Source: Microthrixaceae bacterium (GTDB taxonomy: Bacteria > Actinomycetota > Acidimicrobiia > Acidimicrobiales > Microtrichaceae). Taken from it: a DNA stretch of 64,000 nucleotides. The first letter of the stretch is position 1, and every line of letters starts with the position of its first letter. The notes beneath the pieces were generated by a model that searched no databases, was not told where the DNA came from, and saw only the letters and a list, made by a program, of their open reading frames with translations. The position numbers were made by a program, and so were the translations under genes. The stretch spans positions 62,001-126,000 of the forward strand of contig JAOSKI010000012.1 in NCBI GenBank assembly GCA_027493675.1, written 5' to 3'. Shown piece by piece: positions 30,736 through 39,626 of this stretch.

Positions 30736-31503
30736 ATGCCCGACGAAACCTCATCGAGCGCAGCACCGGGGGTGCCTGCCACGGGGCGGCCGATCGTTCT
30801 TGACGGAAACGTCCCGCCAGGGTTGCGGGCCGGGCTGTTGCCCTCAGCGACGCAACGCGCCATCTGCTGCCTACCGGTGGATTGCGTCCCGGCAGCCTCG
30901 TGCAGGTGTCCGGTTCGGCCGGTGCCACCACGATGGCCCTGGCCCTGCTGACGGGGGCCGTGCCGTGCCGGCGCCTGGGTCGGTTGTGTGGGCTTTGCGG
31001 AGCTGGGTTGGGAGGCCGTCGGAGAGGTGGGCCTTCCTCTCCACAAGGCGGTTGTCGTCGAGATGCCCGACCGCGCCCGTAGCGAGCTCTGGGCGAAGGT
31101 CATGGCTGCCATGGTGGACGCCTTCGAGATCGTCTTGTGCGGCCCCGGTGTGACGGCAACGGGCTCCATGGTCAGGAGGTTGAGGGCCCGAGCGCGGGAA
31201 CGTGGCTCGGTACTGGTGCAGGTGAGTGCCCACAACCCTGATCCTTGCTCCGGTCCCACCCTCTCCCTGGAGCGAGGGGGATGTGGTCCTCAGGGTGTTG
31301 GAGGGCACATGGGAAGGCCTCGGCCAGGGGTGGGGGAAACTGTCGCGTCGGACCCTGGTGGTGCAGGTGGGGGCAAGGGTCCGTTGAGTCGTCCACGACG
31401 CTGTGAGGTCACCTTCGGTCGCTCCGGGTGCGCCGAGGGTGGGTCTCCGTATGCGGAGCACGCCGGAGGGGATGTCGTGGACCTCCTCACGCGGGCCGGT
31501 TGA
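30736..31503 (+). CDS. ImuA' (RecA-like SOS mutasome component)
   Basis: Accessory protein of the ImuA'-ImuB-DnaE2 translesion system, about 255 residues. The RecA-like core is degenerate: HLLPTGGLRPGSLVQVSGSA and GATTMALALLTG stand where RecA has its Walker A, WVGCVGFAELGWEAVGEVGL follows, and FEIVLCGPG is the strand-2 region. The C-terminal tail ends GGDVVDLLTRAG. Recognition depends partly on the LexA box upstream and imuB directly downstream (45 bp). Frame breaks near 30850, 30965 and 31270. The start codon is only 10 nt from the operator, so LexA should block initiation directly. Confidence 0.72.
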
Positions 31504-31547
31504 ACCATGCTCGCATCAGCGCGGCACCGCGATGGCAGGTGGACGCT

Positions 31548-33243
31548 GTGACGACGCGGACCCTGGCGGTGTGTTGCGACGGCTTCCCGGCCCTCGCCGC
31601 CGGCAAGGGGGCCGATGTGCCTCTTGCGGTCATGCGCGCGAACCGGGTTGTGTCGGTGACCCCCGCCGCCCGCTTCGAGGGGGTTGAGCCGGGCATGCGC
31701 AGCAGGGAGGCTCAGGTACGTTGCTGCGAGTTGGAGATCGTGGCATCGGAGGAATCCCGTGACGCCAGCGCATTCGAGCAGGTCATGGCGGTGCTCGATG
31801 TGGTGGCTCCCCGCTGGGAGGTGACCGAGGCGGGTCGTTGTGCGATACCTGTGCGGGGGCCGTCGCGCTTGTTCGGGGGCGATCGAACGGTGGCTCTTCG
31901 CGTGCATGCGGAGGTAAGCGCCGCCTTGGGGAGGCTCGGTGGTGCAGGCCCTGATGTGGGCGGCGAGGCCACCACGACCGGACCTGTGCTCGGACAAGGG
32001 TTCGTGCAGCCGGTGGGCGTTGCCGTGGCGGACGGGCCCGGCGCCGCCGCGATCCTCGCCGAGCAGGTGGCCAGGGATGCACTTGCAGGACCCCAGGGGG
32101 TCTGCGTCGTGGGGCCCGGAGCAACCGGGGCGCATCTGGAGCGCATGCCCACGAGGATGTTGCTCCTGGGAGGCCCCTCCTGGGCGCCACGTGAAGAGGC
32201 CGCCCAGATGGTGGACGTCCTGGAAAGGCTGGGTCTGGTGACCTTGGGCCGCTTCGCACGCCTGGAACGAGCCGACGTGCTGGCACGGTTCGGACGTAGC
32301 GGAATGCTCGCCCATGACCTGGCGCAGGGGTACCGAATCGTCCTGGGTGCTCTTGGAGGACCTGCCGGTCGACCTCGGTGTATCCGCGTGTTTCGACCCA
32401 CCTGCGGAATCGGTCGATCAGGTCGCCTTCATGGCGAAGACGTTGGCGGTCGAACTGCATTCTGGGCTCGGATCCCGTGGTCTCGGATGTACCAGGGTGC
32501 TGGTCGTGGCAGAGACCGAGTCAGGGGAACGTGTCGAACGCCTGTGGCGCGACGAGGGGACTCTCGGTGCTGCCGACATCGCTCATCGTGTCCGGTGGCA
32601 GTTGGAGGCCTGGCTCAACTCTGCTCACACGGTCGGCAGGCAGCGTGGTGGGGTCATCAGGTTGGAGTTGCACGCCGATCAGGTGGTTCCCGCGAACGGC
32701 AGGCAACTCGACCTGTGGTGTGGTGATGCGGGAACCCCCGAACGGGCTGAGCGTGGCATCGCACGACTGGTGGCCATGCTGGGGCCAGACGCCGTTGTGG
32801 TGCCTCGACGTAGAGGTGGCCGTTCACCAGGTGAGCGGTACCGGATGATCCCGGTCGGCGGCACGGAACCCGGCGGTACCGAACCCGGCGGTACGGAACC
32901 CGACGGCACAGGACCAGCTGTCCCATGGCCCGGTTCGATTCCGGAGCCCGCGCCGGTTCTTGTGTGGCCCGATCCGCAACCGGTCGAACTGTGCGATTCC
33001 CGTGGGAACATGGTGGGTGTGAACGGTCGGGGTGTGCTCTCCTCGGCGCCGGTGAGCGTTGCGGTGGCCGGAGGACCACGTTGGGCTATCCGGTCCTGGG
33101 CGGGTCCCTGGTGCATCGACGAGAGGTGGTGGGATCCCACCGGTCACAGGCGCAGGGCCAGGCTCCAGGTGGTGGCCGATTCGGGGGCGCACCTTCTGAG
33201 CCTGGAGTCGGGTCAGTGGCGACTGGAGGCCACCTATGACTGA
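31548..33243 (+). CDS. imuB: ImuB, catalytically degenerate Y-family polymerase homologue
   Basis: Scaffold of the mutasome, about 565 residues. The Y-family fold is visible (TRTLAVCCDGFPALAAGKGA, PAARFEGVEPGMRSREA). The palm acidic pair is replaced by CAIPVRGPSRLFGG, where active polymerases have xSIDEA, so catalysis is not expected. A beta-clamp-binding motif QLDLW occurs at about 32704. A short repeat encoding GGTEP follows near 32857. The C-terminal region ends GQWRLEATYD. GTG 31548 begins the homologous sequence; GTG 31539 is an alternative. One frame break near 32330. Confidence 0.85.
32857..32915 (+). repeat. 15-bp coding tandem repeat in imuB (about 4 copies)
   Basis: Unit ggcggtacggaaccc encoding GGTEP. 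Three close copies and one diverged copy lie just after the clamp-binding region. Confidence 0.93.
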
Positions 33244-33429
33244 TCACCGGGCCGAGGACCGGATTGACCGGTCTGCGTGTGCGTCAGCACGTAGCTTTCA
33301 CTCGGGGACGTGCGGGAAGGTGCGACCTGTGAACCAAGGCCTGTCACGCGGTTCGGGTGAGTTGTCCGACCCATGTTCTGAGAAGCTGGAAGGGCGGCAC
33401 CGGCCCGCGATCCCGAGAAGGAGACAGAC

Positions 33430-34176
33430 GTGCCCAACGCTGATACCCACAGGAGAGGTCCTGCAGGAGCCGACGAGCAGGCGTCACCCAAGGTGCTCGT
33501 CGTGGAGGACGAGAAGGTGCTGGCGGACGGGATCGCCAGAGGACTCGACAAGGAGGGATTCGATGTCGAGGTCGTGCACGACGGCCTGGCCGGACTGGCT
33601 CGTGGTCGCTCCGAGGACTTCGATGCGATCGTGCTCGACATCATGTTGCCGGGGATGAACGGCTACAGGATCTGCCGCAACCTGCGTGAGGAGGGTGTCA
33701 CCACGCCGATCCTCATGCTCACCGCCAAGTCGGGGGAGTACGACGAGGCCGAGGCACTGGACACCGGAGCGGACGACTTCCTCTCCAAGCCCTTCTCGTT
33801 CGTGGTGCTCGTGGCACGCCTGCACGCACTGCTGCGTCGTTCAGCGGATGGCATGGCACAGCCGATGGTCGTCGGCGACCTGGTGCTGGATCCGTTGCCG
33901 CGCACCTGCCGGCGCGGCGATGTGCAGATCGACCTGACCACCCGCGAATACGAACTGCTCGAAGCCCTCATGCGCCACCCTGGCGTGACCGTGTCGAAGC
34001 AGGAGCTGCTGGAGAAGGTGTGGGGCGCCGACTTCGATGGCGACCCGAACGTCGTGGAGGTGTACATCGGGTACCTGCGTCGCAAGATCGATCGTCCATT
34101 CGAGCACCGTGACATCGAGACGGTGCGCGGTGTCGGCTATCGGATGGGTGTGCCCTATGACAGAAGCGCCGGCTGA
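33430..34176 (+). CDS. OmpR-family response regulator
   Basis: DNA-binding response regulator of 248 residues, uninterrupted. In the receiver domain, KVLVVEDEK supplies the acidic pocket, FDAIVLDIMLPGMNG the phosphorylated Asp, MLTAKS the switch Thr and DFLSKPF the Lys. The winged-helix domain has DLTTREYELLEALMRHPGVT and EVYIGYLRRKID, ending RGVGYRMG. It overlaps the histidine kinase by 19 bp, so the pair is co-translated. It resembles MprA/TcrA-type regulators. The regulon is unknown. Confidence 0.9.
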   Translation: MPNADTHRRGPAGADEQASPKVLVVEDEKVLADGIARGLDKEGFDVEVVHDGLAGLARGRSEDFDAIVLDIMLPGMNGYRICRNLREEGVTTPILMLTAKSGEYDEAEALDTGADDFLSKPFSFVVLVARLHALLRRSADGMAQPMVVGDLVLDPLPRTCRRGDVQIDLTTREYELLEALMRHPGVTVSKQELLEKVWGADFDGDPNVVEVYIGYLRRKIDRPFEHRDIETVRGVGYRMGVPYDRSAG

Positions 34177-35698
34177 ACAGGTGGTCGATTCGGACCGGGA
34201 CTCCGTGGCACTTGACGTGGCGCATGGAGGTGACGGGCCACCCGTCCCGTCGGCGCTCCCCGCGGAGCGACCCCCGACGAAGGTCCTTGTTGGCGCGGGC
34301 CTTCACCTCGGTCCGCTGGCGGGTGACGATGATCGTGGCGGTCGTGGTCGGAGTGGCGCTGCTGATGGGTGGGTACCTCCTCGTGCAGTGGGTGGAGGTC
34401 ACGCTCGTCAACGACGTACGCTCCCGCAACGAGGTGGCGCTCAACTCGATGGTTCGCGTGCTCAGCAAGGGCCAGCTCCCATCCGAGCTGTTGGTCTCCC
34501 AGGAGGACCTCGAACGCCGATTGCAGGCCGGTGGGGTGTCGGATCTCAATGACGTGCTCGGCAGCACGTACTTCTACATCGACGGAGCGGGCCTTGACGC
34601 TTCCGGGATGAACGCAGTGGTGGACGATCAAGGGCGCATCGTGTTGTTCGGACGCAGCCTGGTCCCATCCGATGAGGGGAGGGATACATCGAGTCCAGCC
34701 GCCTCCTGCGCAGCCAGGTCGGTCCCCTCACGATCCATGCCGTAACGCCGAGAGCGGATGTGTCGCGGTCGGTCCGTGCCCTGAGCGGCGCGTTGTTGGT
34801 GGCGCTACCGGCGTTGGTCTTCGCGGCAGGGGGTATGGCCTGGGTGATCGCAGGCAGGACGCTCGCTCCGGTATCGGCCATGAGCCGACGTGTGAGGGAG
34901 CTGAGTGCGACCACACTGGACGAGCGGGTTCCCGTTCCGCCGAGCCGGGACGAGATGTCGGAGCTTGCCGAGACGATGAACGAGTTGCTCGAACGGTTGG
35001 AGCGCTCCGCAAACACCCAGCGGCAGTTCATCTCGGACGCCAGCCACGAACTGCGTTCGCCGATCGCGTCAATAAGGGCGCAGTTGGAGACCGCGCTGCG
35101 CTATCCCGACGACGTGGAGTGGAGCGCCGTCGCCGAGGTGGTGTTGGCCGAGGACGAGCGACTCGATCACCTGGTTGGGAACCTCCTGGCGATGGCCCGC
35201 CTGGAGGAGGGTCGGCTCGGTCGTCGCAGCGAGGTCGACATGGAGGACCTCGTGCTACCCCAGGCCCGACGGCTGACAGGGGTGGAGGTGGACGTCTCGG
35301 CAGTCTCGGCCGGAAGGGTCTGGGGCAACCCGGGAGAGCTCACCAGCGTCGTCCGCAATCTGGCCGACAACGCCGCGCGGCATGCACAGAGCACCGTTTC
35401 CATCTCGCTCCGTGAGGAGGGCCCATGGGTGGTGCTGCGGGTCGCCGACGATGGCGAGGGAGTGGCTCCGGCGTACCGTCACCGGATCTTCGAGCGGTTC
35501 GCACGTCTCGAGGAGGGCCGTCAGCGTGACCGTGGAGGGGCCGGGCTGGGCCTCTCGCTGTCACGGCGGATCGTCGAACGTCACGGCGGACACCTCCACG
35601 TGGAGGACGCGCCATCGGGCGGCGCGTCCTTCGTGGTCACGCTGCCGTCCGCACATTGGCACCCGGGCGCATCGCCGACGCCCCGACGGCGCGCCTGA
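34158..35698 (+). CDS. Sensor histidine kinase
   Basis: Membrane kinase of about 513 residues that should phosphorylate the adjacent OmpR-type regulator. First helix MIVAVVVGVALLMGGYLLVQ, an extracellular sensor of about 130 residues, second helix LLVALPALVFAAGGMAWVIA, a HAMP linker, then H-box SDASHELRSPIASIRAQLE, N-box NLADNAARHA, F/G regions DDGEGVAPAYRHRIFERFAR and GLGLSLSRRIVERHGGH. All catalytic boxes are intact. Frame breaks near 34290 and 34680. The sensor ligand is not evident. Confidence 0.88.
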
Positions 35699-35752
35699 CA
35701 GCGGTGGCAACCCGGCATGCCCACGTGCGGGATCGGTACGCCGCGACGTGGT

Positions 35753-37472
35753 CTAGAGATGGTGATCCACCAGGTATCGCTCGAAGGTCGCCTTTGGAAG
35801 GGGTGGGGCGAACAGGAACCCCTGAGCGAATTCACAGCCGGATCGTGCCACGAACGCCCGTTGGTACTCGTGCTCGAGGCCTTCGGCCACCGCGACGAAG
35901 CCCAGGTTCCGAGCCAGTGAGACGATTGCGGTCGCCACCGCGCCGGAGCGGTCGTCCGACGGCTTGGCGATGAAGCGCCGGTCGATCTTCAGGGTGTGCA
36001 ACGGCAGCTCATGCAGGTAGGACAACGAGGAGTAGCCGGTCCCGAAGTCGTCGATGGCCACTCCGAACCCGAGGCGGTCCATCTCTGTGATCCTTTCGGC
36101 TGCGGCGGAGAGATCTTCTACGAGCAGTGATTCGGTGATCTCCAACTCGAGACGACTCGGATCGGTGCCCGTGCCGTCGATCGCAGCAGTCAGGCGGTCC
36201 AGGAAGTCGACCCGGTTGAACTCGGCCGCCGAGATGTTGACCGACACCCGACCTTCCGCAGGAAAGATCCCCGAGGTGCTCCAAGCGGCCAGGTCGTCGG
36301 CAACGGTACCCAACACGAACTCGCTGATCGCGCTGATGGAGCCGGTCGCCTCCGCGGTCGGGATGAACTCCGAGGGGGGCACGGGTCCGCGTTCGCAGTG
36401 GTGCCAGCGCACCAGAGCCTCGGCGCCGGCAAGGCCACCGGTGGCCACGTCGATGATGGGCTGGTAGTAGACCTCGAGCTCCCGCCGTGCCGTGGCCACC
36501 CTCAGATCACGGTCGAGCCGCAGGTTGTCGTGGTTGCGGATGTCGATCGTCATGTCGTGGACGCGGAACTGGTTGCGGCCGATCTGTCGCCCGGCTCGCA
36601 CGGCCCTGTCGGCGGCTGCGAGCAGGTCGACGGCCGTGATCGCGTCCTCAGGCCCGCGTGAAGCGCCGACCGGCGCGGTCAAGTGCAACTCGAGTCCGTC
36701 GTGGGCGACGGGTGTGGCGATGCTGCTGCGGATCGCGTCGGCCAGTTGACGCAGGGATGCATCGAACACCGCGCCGGCGTCGTTGCTGGGGAACACGATC
36801 AGGAACTCGTCGACGCCGACGCGGCCCACCTCCGCCACGGGAGGGCACAAGGCACGGAGTCGTGTGGCCATCTCCACCAGCACGGCGTCGCCGACGGCTG
36901 GGCCGAAGGAATCGTTGATGAGACGGAATCCGTCGAGGTCGACGTGCAGCACGCCCACACGGTTCCGGAGGCCCGAGCTCCGCCACGCGATCGAGCGCTT
37001 CCGCCGCCACCGACGTGATCCGCTCACGGGTGGCGAGACCCGTCAGTGGGTCGGTGTCCAGGGCATTGCGAAGGAGGTGCTTGGCTTGGATCTCGTCTGT
37101 CAGATCCTGGAACACCACAGCGATGCCCGCTGCGAGATCGAACGTGTCCACGCGGGCCACGCGGAGCTTCACCCAGTGGGCCGCTCCGGCACCGTGCAAT
37201 TGGACCGTCACTTCCGGGTGGTGGGATCCGTCGAGGGCAAGCACCGGCGTCGAGTCCCCCGGGAGGATGGTGCCGAACGAGGGCGACTCGAGTTGCCACG
37301 GCGGTTGCATCACGGACCGCCCGGTGATGTCGTCGACCGACAGCCCCAGCAGCTCGCACAGCGTGGCGTTGGCGGCGATGATCAGCCCTGACGGATCGAC
37401 TACAGCCACGCCCTCGTGGAGCGCATCCAGGAAGTGGGTTCGTGCAGTTGGTGTGTTGCCGAGGGCTTGCAT
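35753..37472 (-). CDS. PAS-GGDEF-EAL cyclic-di-GMP protein with degenerate GGDEF
   Basis: About 572 residues with no membrane helix. The PAS domain is about residues 10-120 (DALHEGVAVVDPSGLIIAAN). In the GGDEF domain, the motif reads GVDEF in GRVGVDEFLIVF, losing the second glycine. The EAL domain is complete: VYYQPIIDVATG, AGAEALVRWHH, FIPTAEATGSI, VNISAAEF, LELEITESLL, AIDDFGTGYSSLSYLHELP, LKIDRRFI and AVAEGLEHEYQ. Prediction: phosphodiesterase activity, with the GGDEF part as a GTP-sensing or inactive module. One frame break near 36985. The gene ends tail-to-tail with the histidine kinase gene. Confidence 0.87.
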
Positions 37473-37676
37473 CTGCCTGGTTCCCCCAAGCCGGCTGGTT
37501 GCCTGAGCGGGATCGGAGCCTGGTTGGACGGAAGGCGGATCCGTCCTCAGGTGTGCCAGAAACCATACGGGCCGTCATGGTGGCGATCGCGGATGCTCCG
37601 TGGAGGTGGCTAGGCAACCCGTGGCGGCGAAGTATGCACCGGGAACGCTACAGCGGGCGATCGCTCCCGCGCGGGG

Positions 37677-39519
37677 TCAATCGAGCCGGCCTGCCTGGTG
37701 TGCGGCCCCGATGGTCGCGTCCAGTTGTGCTTCCACGATGTCGAGCCCGGAGTCCCAGAACGCGGGGTCCGTGAGGTCGCAGTCCACCATCCGACCCAGT
37801 TCCTCGGGTGGGAGCGACCCGCCGGCACGCAGCAGGTCCAGGTACGCGGGGACGAAGTCGTCGCCCTGGGTGCGGTACCGGGCGTACACCGACAGTGCGA
37901 GCAGCTGCCCGTAGGCATAGGCGTAGACGTAGCCGGGGGAGCCGATGAAGTGCGGGATGTAGCTCCACCACGTGCGGTAGCCCTCGGTGAGCTCCACCGC
38001 ATGGCCGAGCACCGCCCCTGGGTCTCACCCCAGAGCTCTCCGAGGCGCTCCACGGAGAGCTCGCCGACCTCGCGGCGTTGCGGTGGGCCGCATCCTCGAA
38101 GCGGTTCATGGCCACTTGGCGGAACACCGTGGCGATCGAGCCTTCGAGAGTGGCGGCCAACAGCGAGAAGCGATCACCGGGATCGGTCATCGCGTCCAGC
38201 ATGGCAGTGTTGGTGACGGCTTCGCCGAACACCGATGCGGTCTCCGCCAGGGTGAGCGGGGTGCTCTGGTGGAACACCCCCTGATCACGTGCCAGGTAGG
38301 CGTGCAGGCCGTGGCCGAGCTCGTGGGCGAGGGTGAGCACGTCACGGCTGCGCCCGGTCCAGTTCAGCAGCACGTACGGGTGATGCGACGGCACCGTGTA
38401 GGCGCAGAACGCACCCGGTCGCTTGCCGTCACCCGTAGGTGCGTCGATCCAGTTCTCCTCGAAGAAGCGCCCCGCCACATCGGCAAGCTCGGGTGAGAAG
38501 CTGCCGTACGCGTCGAGTACCACCCGGCGGGCCTCGGTCCAGCCGACGCTGGACTCGTCGTCGGCCCCGCTGGCCATGCGGTCGTAGTCGGCGAGGCGTT
38601 CGAGTCCGAGGACCTTGGCCTTCGCGGAATACCACCGGTGCGCGATGTCGTAACGGCCGACCACGGCGTCGATGAGCGCCTGGACGGACTCGTCGGTGGC
38701 CTCGTTGGCGAGGTTGCGCGACGAGACCCAGTCCGGGTAGCTGCGCAGGCGGTCGTCGACCGACTTGTCGAGCAGCAGCGTGTTGTACACGAATGCGCGG
38801 GTGCGTAGACCCGGCGCCAGCGACTCGGTGACCGCGGTGGCGGCAGTGGACCGGGCGTCACGGTCGGGGTGCTGCAGCAGCGACAGGCCGGCTTCGAAGG
38901 GCACCTCCACCGGAGCCTCACCCGGTCGATCCACGAGGGAGGCGGGCAGCTTCACGGTGAGTGCCGAGATGAGCTCGTCGAAGAGCCTCACCCAGGCGCC
39001 GGCACCGCTCACCGACTTCTCGGTCAGCAGCTTCTCCTCGGGCTCGGACAGCAGGTGCGGTCGGTAGCGCCGCAGGTTGCGCAGATGATGGGCGCAGAAG
39101 TCGAGACGGGGGTCGGCGAGCAACTCCTCGACGCGTTCGTCGGGGAGCTCGGCCCATTCGAGCTCGAAGAACACGAGCTTGGTCGACATGGTGGTGGCTC
39201 GCTCCTCGACCGCCATCATCGCTGCGCCGCGCTCGGGGTCCGCGGTGTCCTCCGAGAACCGCAGCATCACGTAGTTGCCGATCCGTCCCAGGAGTTCCTC
39301 GAGCTCCGCTGAACGGGCCATCAGGGCGGCGAGCTGCGCTGTGTCGAGGTCTCCGATGGTGCCCCGGGAGGCGGCCAGCTCGTCGACGATCACCTCGGCG
39401 CGGTCCAGCAGCTCGTCGGTGTCAGCTCCCTCGAGGAGGGTGTCGAGGTCCCAGCGGACACCCGCTGCAGTGAGGTCCGGATCGGCTGTGGCGTCTTCCG
39501 CAGTGCTGGGGGTCGTCAT
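37677..39519 (-). CDS. Oligoendopeptidase F family (M3B) metallopeptidase
   Basis: Cytoplasmic zinc peptidase of about 614 residues. The HExxH site is LAHELGHGLHAYLA with the third ligand in LAETASVFGEAVTNT. Other family features are RWDLDTLLEG at the N-terminus, SHHPYVLLNWTGRSRDVLTL, GYRTWWSYIPHFIGSPGYVY and YAYGQLLALS at the C-terminus. One frame break near 38060, inside the helical C-terminal domain. ATG 39519 lies 6 nt after TACCCT and is preferred over ATG 39534. The gene is divergent from dnaE2 across about 107 bp. Confidence 0.9.
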
Positions 39520-39525
39520 CCCGGC

Positions 39526-39531
39526 AGGGTA
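39526..39531 (-). promoter_or_regulatory. -10 box of leaderless oligoendopeptidase gene
   Basis: TACCCT, 6 nt before ATG 39519. Confidence 0.45.
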
Positions 39532-39598
39532 CATCGGCGCAGCGCGGTGCAGTGCGGCACACCGCAGCGCGGTGCCGGGCAGCGCTGCCCTGGTGGGA

Positions 39599-39620
39599 CC
39601 GAACAGGTGTTCGATATGAT
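39599..39620 (+). promoter_or_regulatory. LexA box and -10 element of dnaE2
   Basis: ccgaacaggtgttcga (39599-39614) matches the LexA consensus except at its first base. TATGAT (39615-39620) follows directly, and GTG 39627 is 6 nt further on, so the repressor would cover the promoter of a leaderless gene. Confidence 0.85.
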
Positions 39621-39626
39621 GTTGGG

